This document shows positions 36,271-45,172 of a stretch of 64,000 bases of DNA, one piece after another. Made by a program: the position numbers and the translations under genes. This DNA comes from a bacterium. Lineage in GTDB: Bacteria > Krumholzibacteriota > Krumholzibacteriia > LZORAL124-64-63. The DNA lies in assembly GCA_016712675.1 (NCBI GenBank), contig JADJQR010000001.1, positions 4,464,001-4,528,000 of the forward strand, given 5' to 3'. Positions within the stretch are counted from its first letter, which is position 1. Each line of letters opens with the position of its first letter. Below the pieces are notes generated by a model. That model was not told the DNA's origin and did not search any database. It saw only the letters and a list, made by a program, of their open reading frames with translations.

Positions 36271-38297
36271 GAACCTTGCCCTCCGGAACCCGTGCGTTCG
36301 AGGATGATGGGCGCCGCCTCGTAGCCGCGAACCCGCCTGATCGCCGCCTCGAGCCCCTCCAGGTCGGCGCCCGCGGTCACGCCACGCCGATACTCACGCT
36401 CGCGCCAGACGACCAGCTCGTCACCCACGACCAGAGCGCGCGCCCGCGCCCGGAAGCGCGGATGGGACTCGACAAAATCCGGGTGCGCCGTTGCCAGGCG
36501 CCAGCCCGGCGGCAGCTTCAGTCGCCAGGTTCGCGTCTCCTTCTCCGAGGAGGCCAGGTAGAACGCGCCGGCCCCCACGCCCTCCCATTCGGAGATGAAT
36601 TCCTCGCCGAACACGGACGTCGTCGCCAGCGGCCACACCTCGCCACTGGGCGCGCCGACCGGCAGCACGACGCGTCCGGTCAGGGTGCCGTTGGCGCCGG
36701 CAGCCGCGCCAGCGACCACGACGGCGTCGGCATACGACGCCTCGACGTGGCGGCGGACGGCCGCCTGCGGCTCGGTGGCGTCGTCATCGCGGCAGCCGGC
36801 GGTCTCCTGGACCAGGAGCTGGATCGCGAAGGTGTCGCTGCCGGCTGTGCCGGTCATCGTCTCCTGCACGTAGCGCCGCACATGGTCGATGCGTCCCGGC
36901 AGCTTGAACGTGGTCTGCCACGGCTCGCGTGCCGCCCGCTGCTGGTAGTCGGCCACCAGGCGGCCGACATCCTTGTTCGCGGTCGAGAACACGTCCTCGA
37001 TCAGCGCCCGCTCCCGCTCGGCCAGGTCAGGCGCCAGGACCATCGCCGTGGCCCCGAGCAGGTCGTCGGGCAGCAGCCCGCCCGCGCAGTCCTGCCGCCC
37101 CGGCGCGTAGTAGGTGCCGGGCGCCGACAGGTCCTCCACGAGCAGATCGCTGAACTGCTCCAGGCCGGGGTTGCCGTCGTTGATCGGCCCCCAGTCCGTG
37201 CTGCGCGTGAAGACCGGTCGCACCGGCAGGTCCGCCGCCAGCGCCAGCGCGTAGAGCAGCGTGCCCGCCTCGAACGCCGTCGCATTGCGCGCGGCGAGCA
37301 CTTCGCCGGCGGTGCGGTACTCCGTCCCCGTCTGCCAATTCTCGACCGCGACCAGTTCCCCGCGCACGAAGTCGTGGAGTGCACGCAGGCTCTGGCCCGC
37401 GTCCGCCTTCCCGGCGACGAGGGAAGCCGCCGTCCGCTCGAGCTCCTTGTCGCCGGCCGCCAGCTCATCCAGAACGGCCTGGATCCAGACCGCCGCCTCG
37501 CTCCACGAGCCCAGGAACCGCCAGCGACCGATCATCGGGTCCAGCTCGCCGCGCCACGAGATCGACACCAGAGGCGCGCTGGCCAGGGGCGGCGGCGCGT
37601 ACGGGCCCGTGGGTGCCACGTCGATGTCGCGGATCTCGGCCACCGTGTGGGACGCGGTGCCGCGCTTCTGCTCGAGCACTTCGTGATGGTAGGAACCCGG
37701 CACGAGGTTGCGGCCGAGGATGTAGTAGGCTACCGCGCCGTCGGTCAAGACACGCACGCGCTGCAGCTTGACAGGATGCTCGCCGGCCAGCAGCATGGTC
37801 AGGCCCGGGTAGGTCCTGTCCTTGGCGCGGCGCACCGTGAAGCCGATGACATCGCCGTCGCGCACGCCTGCCGCCGTCAGGATGACCTCGGTCGGCGCGG
37901 AGCCGTCCCCCTGGACCACGTTCGCGTCGCCCTTGCCGCCGCGCAACACCTCGTCGCCGCGCAGCACCCACGTGCCGGCACCGTCGATGCGGCTGCGGGG
38001 CGGGAACCAGAAGTGCCGTGTTGCGACATCACTGCCTTCCACGTCGTAGACCCGGAACACGATGTTCTCGGTGATGCGGTAGCGCCCCTTCTCGCACTCA
38101 AAAATGCGTTCGTGCAGCAGGCAGATCGCGGCGACCCCTGCCTCACGTTGCGCTCCACCCGTCAGCTCGGCGACCACGGCCTTCAGATCGCTGTCTCCGC
38201 GAGCGGTCAGACGCCAGTCCTCGCCTGCGCTGGCCGGCGCGGCGGTCGCCATGATCACGGCCAGCAGTTGGATGTGTCTTCTCGCGTATCCGTGCAT
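36267..38297 (-). CDS. DUF3857/transglutaminase-like protein, triad lost (copy B)
   Basis: A 676-residue protein; the ATG at 38297 is set by GGAGG 7 bases upstream and a signal peptide. It is laid out like its neighbour, but where the active relative has VGYGDCKGMATYF this one has ARNATAFEAGTLLYALALAA. Instead of FNHFIAW it reads FSDLLVE, and instead of LWIDPT it has YYAPGRQDCAGG. Cys, His and Asp of the triad are thus all replaced, so it is probably a non-catalytic homologue. Sequence similarity is highest with the 38321-40366 protein. Operon coupling is tight (4-base overlap). Confidence 0.8.
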   Translation of the reverse strand: MHGYARRHIQLLAVIMATAAPASAGEDWRLTARGDSDLKAVVAELTGGAQREAGVAAICLLHERIFECEKGRYRITENIVFRVYDVEGSDVATRHFWFPPRSRIDGAGTWVLRGDEVLRGGKGDANVVQGDGSAPTEVILTAAGVRDGDVIGFTVRRAKDRTYPGLTMLLAGEHPVKLQRVRVLTDGAVAYYILGRNLVPGSYHHEVLEQKRGTASHTVAEIRDIDVAPTGPYAPPPLASAPLVSISWRGELDPMIGRWRFLGSWSEAAVWIQAVLDELAAGDKELERTAASLVAGKADAGQSLRALHDFVRGELVAVENWQTGTEYRTAGEVLAARNATAFEAGTLLYALALAADLPVRPVFTRSTDWGPINDGNPGLEQFSDLLVEDLSAPGTYYAPGRQDCAGGLLPDDLLGATAMVLAPDLAERERALIEDVFSTANKDVGRLVADYQQRAAREPWQTTFKLPGRIDHVRRYVQETMTGTAGSDTFAIQLLVQETAGCRDDDATEPQAAVRRHVEASYADAVVVAGAAAGANGTLTGRVVLPVGAPSGEVWPLATTSVFGEEFISEWEGVGAGAFYLASSEKETRTWRLKLPPGWRLATAHPDFVESHPRFRARARALVVGDELVVWREREYRRGVTAGADLEGLEAAIRRVRGYEAAPIILERTGSGGQGS

Positions 38298-38320
38298 CGA
38301 TGATCCTCCGGATCCTGTAG

Positions 38321-40366
38321 TCACTGCCTGACGATCAGCAGCGGCGTCTGTTCGAAGGCCCGCATGGCGGAGATCGCCTGCTCCAGCGGCCCAAGCGATT
38401 CACGCAACGTGACGGCGCGCCGCCAGATGAACTCCCGCACGACGACGAGCTCGTCATCGACCACCCGCGTCTGCGCCCGGATCGTGACCTCCGGCAGGTC
38501 GACCGCGACCGGCGCGGGGCTTCCGGCCACCTCGAAGCCCGTCGGCACCCGCATTCGGAACACCCTCCGGATCATGCGCGTGACCGGGCTGTAGAACGAC
38601 CGCAGCGGCGGGCCTGGCCATTCGGCAAGGAGCGGGGGACCGTAGGCCGCCGTCGACGGGACGGTGAAGAGGTCGGCGCTGGCGGACGGCAGCGCTCCGC
38701 TCACCGTGACCCGCAGGGTGTCCGACGGCGACTGCGTGGAGTCGGTCGGCGCAGCCAACCCAGGGAATCGCCAGTTCCAGTACTTCCACACGCCCTGGTC
38801 CGGATAGGGCGCCAACGAGCTCAGGTCGACGCGATGCTGGGGGTTTCCGGCGGTGACGGTCAGGTCCAGGTCCCCGTTGTCCGGATTCAGGATGACCACC
38901 TCGTCGAGCCTCCCCTGAAGTTCGGCCGCATCGCCCGGCAGCCCGAACAGCGTGCAGAACGAGGCGGATTTCACCATGCGCCAGAACTCGCGATTGACCG
39001 CCTTGAAGGACTCCGACTTATAGCGATCCCAGGCTCGTTCCGCGATCTGCTCGACGACCTTGGCGATGCCCGGCTTCACGAGCAGCGCCGTAGCTCCCAT
39101 GAGGTCCGGCGTCAAGCCGTCGCCGGCCAGCGGCCTGGCGCTGACACAGAAGTAGGTGCCAGGCTCGTCGACCAGTTCCACGATCACATCGCTGAACATC
39201 GGGACGCCGAAGTTCTCCTCGTCGAACGGACCGTGGTCCGTGCTCAGCGCAAACACCGGGCGGACCTTCAATCCAGCCTCGCGCGCCATGGTGTACAGAA
39301 GGGCGCCGGCCTGGAACCGGCTTGCGGTCCGCGCGCGCAGGATTTCCGAGGCGGGCATTGACCAGTCGTCCGCACCGTGCTCCGCGACCACGATGCGGTC
39401 GCACACGAAGGAGTGCAGGGCCAGCATACGCTCGCGTGCGGTGGACCGGCCGTGGATCTGGCGCACTGCCGCCTTCTTCAGTTCGAGATCGGCCTCGAAC
39501 AGCTTCCCGCTCCATTCGTCGATCACCATGGCCGTGGCGTTCCAGTTGTCGATAGCACCCCAGCGCGATCGGCAGTTGCTTGAATAGAGGACGTGCACGG
39601 CGGGGCCGGCCAGCAGGGGCGGCGGCGACAGAGGTCCCGGAGCAACAGCGACAACGTCGGTCATCGTCCAGCGCGTGAGGCTCTCCACGGTACCCGTGCG
39701 GCGCAGGACCTCCGACCGCCATTGACCCTTCTTGAGGTTGAAGCCGTACTGCCGGTAGCGCGTGCAGCCGTCCGTGTCGAGCATCAGGACCGCTTTCCGC
39801 ACGGGTACTTCGAGAAACATCCGGGCTGTCGTGCCGTAGAACCGCCATGGATTCGTGTACTTCAACGATATCCCGACGACATCGCCGGGTCGGATATCGC
39901 GCATGGCCATGACGACCGTCGTCGGCACTTCCTTGTCGCCCTTGACGATCGTGACCGATTCGTTGCCTGCGCGCGTCAGCACGCCATCTCGGAGAACCCA
40001 GACCTCCGCAGCCTCGATCGCGGCCTGCGGCGAGAACTCCCGCTTGTCTGCGGTGACCGTGGATCGCTCCGGATCGCGGACACGGTACACGTAGTTTTCG
40101 ATTACGGTGTGGTCATTGGCGCCCGCCTTGATGATCTGCTCGAACAGCAGACAGATGGTGGCCCCGTCGGACTGGTCCGCGAACGGGGCCGGCTCGGCCT
40201 CCAGGTCGCCAACGCGCTCGATGATCGTGTTGTCGTCGCAGCCGGCCAGATAGGCTCGCTTGGTGGCCGTATCCGCGGGCGCGGCGCTGGCGGTGACTGC
40301 GGTGGCGAGCGCCAGCATGGCGCTGATCAGTCCGAGGCGCTGCGGGGTCCATGGGCGGCGGGGCAT
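38321..40366 (-). CDS. DUF3857/transglutaminase-like protein, triad lost (copy C)
   Basis: A 681-residue exported protein. The start at 40366 (GGAG 5 bases upstream) fits a signal peptide (LGLISAMLALATAVTASAA). The DUF3857-like beta region (YVYRVRDPERSTVTADKREF, RPGDVVGISLKYTNPWRFYG) is followed by a transglutaminase-type fold with RTASRFQAGALLYTMAREAG where the catalytic Cys segment should be, and FSDVIVELVDEPGTYF in place of the His/Asp parts. Same losses as copy B, so the two share an inactive ancestor. First gene of the three-gene operon, 23 bases upstream of copy B. Confidence 0.8.
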   Translation of the reverse strand: MPRRPWTPQRLGLISAMLALATAVTASAAPADTATKRAYLAGCDDNTIIERVGDLEAEPAPFADQSDGATICLLFEQIIKAGANDHTVIENYVYRVRDPERSTVTADKREFSPQAAIEAAEVWVLRDGVLTRAGNESVTIVKGDKEVPTTVVMAMRDIRPGDVVGISLKYTNPWRFYGTTARMFLEVPVRKAVLMLDTDGCTRYRQYGFNLKKGQWRSEVLRRTGTVESLTRWTMTDVVAVAPGPLSPPPLLAGPAVHVLYSSNCRSRWGAIDNWNATAMVIDEWSGKLFEADLELKKAAVRQIHGRSTARERMLALHSFVCDRIVVAEHGADDWSMPASEILRARTASRFQAGALLYTMAREAGLKVRPVFALSTDHGPFDEENFGVPMFSDVIVELVDEPGTYFCVSARPLAGDGLTPDLMGATALLVKPGIAKVVEQIAERAWDRYKSESFKAVNREFWRMVKSASFCTLFGLPGDAAELQGRLDEVVILNPDNGDLDLTVTAGNPQHRVDLSSLAPYPDQGVWKYWNWRFPGLAAPTDSTQSPSDTLRVTVSGALPSASADLFTVPSTAAYGPPLLAEWPGPPLRSFYSPVTRMIRRVFRMRVPTGFEVAGSPAPVAVDLPEVTIRAQTRVVDDELVVVREFIWRRAVTLRESLGPLEQAISAMRAFEQTPLLIVRQ

Positions 40367-40725
40367 TGGGTCTCCTCTCGCGGGACTGGGGAACGACGCC
40401 ACCGGGGCCTAGAGGATGTAAGCGCAATCGGCGACTGGATCCGGCAGGAGGCGCCCAAACCCCGCGCGAACGCGACTCACATCCGGAATGGGGGAATGGA
40501 CAATCCCTGGCGATGCGGGCCTTGCAATCCACATTCGTCGATTCCCTCACACTGGTCAGCCGTGTCGGCGTTGGGAGGGGGATCGTCCGTCGTTGCCGGC
40601 CATGCCGACCGCATGCGGCACATGATGGATTGGGGAAGCCGAAAAGGCAAAGGCCCCCCGGACTCAGCGGAGGGCCTTTAGGTTACTCTCAGCTCGGCCT
40701 TCGCTCAGGCCTACGAGTACGGGCG
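40367..40725. other. Intergenic region upstream of the DUF3857 operon
   Basis: 359 bases between two minus-strand genes, without a supported gene. It should contain the promoter of the DUF3857 operon, but no convincing -35/-10 pair was seen. The right end holds the terminator hairpin of the AraC gene. Confidence 0.5.
40649..40679 (-). terminator. Terminator hairpin after the AraC-family gene
   Basis: AAAGGCCC (40649-40656) pairs with GGGCCTTT (40672-40679), with a GC-rich 15-base internal part. Read on the minus strand the stem is followed by GCCTTTTCGG. It sits 47 bases past the stop of the AraC-type gene, so intrinsic termination is likely. Confidence 0.7.
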
Positions 40726-41625
40726 CTACGAGTGCGGGCTCTTGCGAAACTTCAGGGGAGACATCCCGCACCGGTCCTTGAACGTACGCGAAAAGTGAGC
40801 CAGGCTGTGGAAGCCGCAGCGCTTGCTGATCGCGTCGACCGAGAGGTCGAAGCGGCGCAGCAGGCTCTTCGCGTTCTCGACGCGCACCTGGATCAGGTAG
40901 TCGCTGAAGCTCATCCCCACTTCCTGCCGGAACAGGTTCGAGAAGTAGCCGGGAGACAGGTTGACCATTTCGGCCATCTTGTCGCGGTTGATGTTCTCGT
41001 GGAAATGCGCCAGCACGTAGCGGCACGCGTACTCGGCCCGATAGTCCTGCAACGTGTGCGAGGCATGGATGAGATTGCCCTGCTCGTCGATCATCGTGAT
41101 CTCAGGCAGGTTCTCGCTGTACAGGTCCTCGTCGCCGGGAATCGCGTGCGGCCCCGTGTCCAGGCCCTGGCCCGCAGGCTTCTCGGCGTGCGGGTGGGCG
41201 CTGCCGGGCAGGCCCAGGGCCGCGGTGCCGAGATACTGCGTCACCATGCGCGCAGCCTTCACCACATTCGTCTTCTTCGTGACCAGCACCGGCGCGCCGG
41301 ACTGCGTGATCTGACCCGTGAGGGCGGCCCGCAGCGCATCGGGCGTCTCACCGGTGTACACGAAGCTCAGCGATGCCGAGGCCTGGGCTTCCGTCGACTC
41401 GCCTTCCTGCATGCGATGCATCAGGATCTGCGAGCCGAACAGCGCCAGGCACAGTTCGGTCGTGTTGATCTCGGCCCGCGGACAATAGAACAGGATCCGC
41501 TGGCTCTCCTCTCGGCCCTGGAACTGGTGCTTCGGATAAGTCGGGAACTCGATCACGAAACAGGTCCACGGTTCTTTGAGAGGTTCGTACCTTTCTTCCA
41601 CAATAAAACCCCCAAGCGAGCACAT
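40726..41625 (-). CDS. AraC-family transcription regulator
   Basis: About 299 residues from ATG 41625; the start is uncertain, since a TTG at 41658 and a GTG preceded by GGGGG inside the coding region are alternatives. The N-terminal part (10-100) includes YCPRAEINTTELCLALFG and is not a recognised sensor domain. The C-terminal AraC domain is clear: two HTH motifs, INRDKMAEMVNLSPGYFSNL and LSVDAISKRCGFHSLAHFSR, then TFKDRCGMSPLKFRK. The region upstream is AT-rich. Target genes are not evident; the neighbours are a DUF3857 operon downstream and a beta-barrel gene upstream. Confidence 0.9.
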   Translation of the reverse strand: MCSLGGFIVEERYEPLKEPWTCFVIEFPTYPKHQFQGREESQRILFYCPRAEINTTELCLALFGSQILMHRMQEGESTEAQASASLSFVYTGETPDALRAALTGQITQSGAPVLVTKKTNVVKAARMVTQYLGTAALGLPGSAHPHAEKPAGQGLDTGPHAIPGDEDLYSENLPEITMIDEQGNLIHASHTLQDYRAEYACRYVLAHFHENINRDKMAEMVNLSPGYFSNLFRQEVGMSFSDYLIQVRVENAKSLLRRFDLSVDAISKRCGFHSLAHFSRTFKDRCGMSPLKFRKSPHS

Positions 41626-41949
41626 CCTTGGGCAGCGCAAAGGTGTACTGAACAACAAAATTTCATGCCGGACGTGATCTACGATACATGGCGCGAACGG
41701 GAGTTGTCCATGAAAAAAAACCGATGATTGCGTTTTATTTCACCCGATAGTGCGAATCTGAGGTCGGAATCTTGCCAATATTTGTCGGGTTATAGTGTTT
41801 GAACGTAAAGAAAACGCGTTGTTTTATAACAAAGGATCAACATCGGGCGCCCACAAGGGGTAAATCTGGCTGAATCCTTGTCAGTGCTGAACTTAAGGAC
41901 CGGGGGGCCCCAGCGCAAACGGCGGCCGGAAGGGGCGTGGTCGCGGCAG
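41626..41949. other. AT-rich intergenic region upstream of the AraC gene
   Basis: 324 bases, no gene supported. Its middle (41690-41835) is clearly richer in A and T than the rest of the window, with AAAAAAAA at 41713-41720 and several TATAA-type stretches. It probably contains the promoter or an operator of the AraC-family gene. No exact promoter pair could be fixed. Confidence 0.5.
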
Positions 41950-42972
41950 TCAGAACTCGGCCCCGAGGCAGACGGCGGCATGCAGGTGGATGTCCATGGA
42001 CAATTCGGATTCGCCCGCATCGAATGCGCCGGCGCGCGACTTGAGAAGGTCGAAACGGAACATCCCACCGATTGACGGGCTGATGTAGACGGGGCGTGCG
42101 ACCGTGATGCGCGGGCTCCATTGCATCTGTAACAGGCCGGCGATGCCGCCTTCATCGGCGAAGACACCCGACTGGCCGAGGTCCGCCTGAGTCCTGATCT
42201 TGACCGTTCCGACGCGCGCCAGGGCACGGAACTCCCCGATGGTCGCGCTGCCGAACCCGCCGTAGCCGCTGATCGTGGATTCGATCACGAAACCGTCGCC
42301 ATCGGCCAGGGGGTGTTCCGGGGCGACCTCGTGGGGCTTGTCCAGCACCGAACGGTAGATGCCGAACCGGAATTCGCCGACATCGACATCGGCCCAGCGG
42401 AACAGTCCGAAGTACCAGTCCTGGAAGACCGCGTTGTACCCGAAGGAACTCCCTTCGGCTAGGGAGATGACACGCCCGGAGGCGTCGAGAATGGCGGCCG
42501 CCTCGACGGCCGTTCCGCTCAGACCGAAGTGGACGTTGTGGCCCTCGATCCTCAAGCCGGATAGGATCCGGACCAGGGGATTGGCGCTGAGCCGGGCAAG
42601 CGGGTAGAGATCGATGTATCCCTGGAGTCCCTGCATCGCCGGGTCGACATCGACCGCAGGGCTCAGCACCCCGCCGAAATCACGGTATTCGCTGGTCGAG
42701 CGCCGCACGGTCAGGCCGAACATCGGCAGCCCGCGCACGAGGACCTCTCCGGATCCCTGCCAGACCGGCAGCAACTTCATGTCGTAGTCAATGGCGTGCC
42801 CGACGGTTTCTTCGGAGTCGTCATCATCGCTGGTGAACCAGCCGCTGGTGCCGGCTCCCGCGGCGCACCGGAACCCGATCGGCGGTGGATCGTTGCCGTT
42901 GCCGGAGCTGGCGCTCGCGGTCGTCGCCAGGACACTTGCCAACAGGGCGATGCCAAGGCGCCGGTAGTTCAC
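41950..42972 (-). CDS. Outer-membrane protein of unknown family (beta-barrel-like)
   Basis: About 340 residues from GTG 42972, chosen because GGAGG lies 9 bases upstream and it starts a signal peptide (RLGIALLASVLATTASAS). Strand-like segments alternate through the mature part (VLVRGLPMFGLTVRRSTSEY, AVFQDWYFGLFRWADVDVGE, RITVARPVYISPSIGGMFRF) and the C-terminus ends in a hydrophobic strand with Phe as last residue (LHAAVCLGAEF), the usual mark of barrels recognised by the BAM complex. Function unknown. Confidence 0.65.
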   Translation of the reverse strand: MNYRRLGIALLASVLATTASASSGNGNDPPPIGFRCAAGAGTSGWFTSDDDDSEETVGHAIDYDMKLLPVWQGSGEVLVRGLPMFGLTVRRSTSEYRDFGGVLSPAVDVDPAMQGLQGYIDLYPLARLSANPLVRILSGLRIEGHNVHFGLSGTAVEAAAILDASGRVISLAEGSSFGYNAVFQDWYFGLFRWADVDVGEFRFGIYRSVLDKPHEVAPEHPLADGDGFVIESTISGYGGFGSATIGEFRALARVGTVKIRTQADLGQSGVFADEGGIAGLLQMQWSPRITVARPVYISPSIGGMFRFDLLKSRAGAFDAGESELSMDIHLHAAVCLGAEF

Positions 42973-43304
42973 GACACGTTGCCTCCGCGAATGAGTGAAG
43001 TGGGCGGGATCGCTCGATGTTGCGCCCATTGATGGGTTCTTGTCAATTGGAATGTGCCGCAGCGCGGCGCACGTGAAGACCCGCCACAGGTGACGCGATC
43101 GCTCACAGGCCGAAGGGCACCGCGAGCAGGAGGGTTTCGCTCTCAAGTGATTCGTCGAAAGTGGTTTGCAGCTATTGCCCTGGAAGAGACCTCGGGGCAC
43201 GGATGTCGCAAGCGGAGCCACGACAGGAGAACGCTGGCGGCGCGAGGAGGAATCTCGGGCCGCGCACATAGCCCCGCGCCCTGGCGCGAGAACGGAGAGC
43301 TGGC
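42973..43304. other. Divergent intergenic region, no gene recognised
   Basis: 332 bases between divergent beta-barrel genes. No open frame with family features or ribosome site. It likely contains promoters for both sides. Confidence 0.5.
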
Positions 43305-43991
43305 ATGAACACCCTGAGAGCCGTGACCCTGCTTGCGCTGATCACCGTCGCGGCGAACGCGCGCGCGGTCGAGACGGAAGCCGGCGTCCGCTTCGTCGTC
43401 GGCGCACCGGTCGGCGAGTTCGGCGACGCGGTGGACAACGAAGGCTTTGGCCTCGACGGGCACCTCGGCCTGCGGCTGCGGCCGTCGCTGACCGTCGGTC
43501 TGGGGCTCCAAGCCATGATCTACGGCAGCGAGACCCGTAGCTACCGCCTGCCCCTGGTGGAGGAATTCGACCTGAACACGAGCAACTACCTGGCCGGAAG
43601 CTTCCTCTTCGCCCAGTGGCGGCCGCTGACCGGTGCCGTACAACCGTATGTCGAGGCCCGGGTCGGCTTCAACTACCTGTGGACGGAATCCAAGCTCGAG
43701 GACCAGGACTGGTGGGACGACGACGAGGTGGCCCGCAAGACGAACTACGACGATTTCGCGACCTATTGGGGCGGCGGTGGCGGCCTGCTGATCCGACTGG
43801 TCACGGCCGATCGCGCCGAGAGCCGGCACGGCGTCTTCCTGGATCTGAAGGCCACCTACCAGCAGGGCGCCGAAGCCGAGTATCTCACCGAGGGTGACAT
43901 CACGTTCGTCGGCGATGTGCCGGTGTTCAGTCCCTCGCAGAGCAGGACCGATATGGCCAGCTACCAGCTGGGCGTGGTGGTGACGTTCTGA
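43305..43991 (+). CDS. Outer-membrane beta-barrel protein
   Basis: A 228-residue protein; the ATG at 43305 has GGAGAG upstream. The signal peptide (LRAVTLLALITVAANARA) is followed by regular beta-strands (EAGVRFVVGAPVGEFGD, GHLGLRLRPSLTVGLGLQ, QPYVEARVGFNYLW) and the last strand QLGVVVTF with C-terminal Phe, the standard BAM recognition end. A highly acidic loop (DQDWWDDDE) faces outside or periplasm. Function unknown. A perfect hairpin (43994-44020) follows its stop. Confidence 0.75.
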   Translation: MNTLRAVTLLALITVAANARAVETEAGVRFVVGAPVGEFGDAVDNEGFGLDGHLGLRLRPSLTVGLGLQAMIYGSETRSYRLPLVEEFDLNTSNYLAGSFLFAQWRPLTGAVQPYVEARVGFNYLWTESKLEDQDWWDDDEVARKTNYDDFATYWGGGGGLLIRLVTADRAESRHGVFLDLKATYQQGAEAEYLTEGDITFVGDVPVFSPSQSRTDMASYQLGVVVTF

Positions 43992-43993
43992 TG

Positions 43994-44020
43994 AGGCGGC
44001 CGCTCGAGCAGCGGCCGCCT
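43994..44020. terminator. Bidirectional hairpin between convergent genes
   Basis: Perfect 11-base stem AGGCGGCCGCT/AGCGGCCGCCT with loop CGAGC, starting two bases after the stop of the beta-barrel gene and 25 bases before the end of the convergent propeller gene. There is no T-tract on either side, so it may be a transcript-end stabiliser or a Rho-independent terminator of weak type. Confidence 0.6.
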
Positions 44021-44044
44021 ACCCATACAATCGCTTGCAGCATC

Positions 44045-44938
44045 CTACAACCCTGACGGCACCACCCAGATCTCTCCGTCCCTTCTCGTGGCCAGGTATC
44101 TTCCGTCTGGTGAGAAGACGAAGCTGGAATCGTCGAACTCGAAATCGGCAAGATACCGCACGGGCTCTCCGCCCGTCGCAGCAACGAGATAGGCTTCCAA
44201 CTCGTGGTTCGCCAGGTCTGGACAGCAGACATATGCGAGCCTATGCCCGCCCGGATGCCAACCGATGTGCCAGGCTTGGTCGATATCGTCGAGCACCAAG
44301 CTGGCAGCCCCGCCCTCCTTCGCGACGGTGTAGATGGCACGCTTATCCAGGATGTACGCGATCCTGGATCCATCCGGCGACCAGCAGTAGGACGTGACGT
44401 ACGAATTCACGGGCACCACGGCGTTCGCCGATCCGGTCGCGAAGTTCTCGACCCATACCCCACCACCCATGACGTAGGCGAACTCCTCTCCCGTCGGCGA
44501 CCATTTCGTACGACTCACGACGCAGTAGAGGCAATCCGTCATCTGGTTGATGCTGCCGGCACCTATCGAATAGTAGTAGGCGTCATGCGTGTACGTCGTG
44601 CCAGTCAGCACACGCACGAAGAGCAACCCCTGGCGGTTCGGTTGCAGGCTCGGATGCTCCAAGTAGCGCGTCTGGTCCGATGTGTCCGTATAGATCGTAC
44701 GTACTTCCTTGCTCGCGACTTCGACCGCATGTAGGCCCTTGTTCGCCGAGTAGATCACCTCTGCGCCATCAGGGGACCAGCACAGGCCATTTTGAATGGT
44801 GGCGCCGCCGGAATTCGTGATCTGCACCGGTACCGGCGTCGGCGGGTCCGCTATCGGCCCGACTCCGCCCTCGTCATCGGAGGTGCACGCCGAGAGGGCC
44901 AGAAGAACCGCCGCGATTGCGTGGGCTCCGAGTTTCAT
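44045..44938 (-). CDS. TolB-like propeller lipoprotein
   Basis: A 297-residue lipoprotein (lipobox LSAC; ATG 44938 with AAAGGA 6 bases upstream). Repeats of the TolB/WD40-like PD40 type: LCWSPDGAEVIYSANKGLH, TKWSPTGEEFAYVMGGGVW, YCWSPDGSRIAYILDKRAIY, GWHPGGHRLAYVCC and FVFSPDGRYLATRRDGEIW, giving at least five blades. TolB proteins are periplasmic and interact with outer-membrane Pal, but a lone propeller of this type may have another role. No tol genes nearby. Confidence 0.82.
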   Translation of the reverse strand: MKLGAHAIAAVLLALSACTSDDEGGVGPIADPPTPVPVQITNSGGATIQNGLCWSPDGAEVIYSANKGLHAVEVASKEVRTIYTDTSDQTRYLEHPSLQPNRQGLLFVRVLTGTTYTHDAYYYSIGAGSINQMTDCLYCVVSRTKWSPTGEEFAYVMGGGVWVENFATGSANAVVPVNSYVTSYCWSPDGSRIAYILDKRAIYTVAKEGGAASLVLDDIDQAWHIGWHPGGHRLAYVCCPDLANHELEAYLVAATGGEPVRYLADFEFDDSSFVFSPDGRYLATRRDGEIWVVPSGL

Positions 44939-45172
44939 GTCCTGTCCTTTCCGTGTCGGTGACTGCCTGTGGAACCTGACCCCGGGCATCTGGCGTCTCA
45001 ACAGGTATCTGCGCGGAAAGCAAGGCGAGTGGGACACAAGATCTGGAAAAGATTCGGCTTCGTGGGGCGACCATCCGCGCCTGCGTCCACTGCTGATCGA
45101 TCGAGAGACCGCCATTGCCCAAGCGGACGACGAGTCGAGCGCCGAACACTTCGTGCCTGCGCGGAGATCGGA

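Noticed and set aside
44045-44938. Propeller lipoprotein as TolB of a Tol-Pal system
   Set aside because: No tolA, tolQ, tolR or pal nearby, and the protein has a lipid anchor, unlike TolB.
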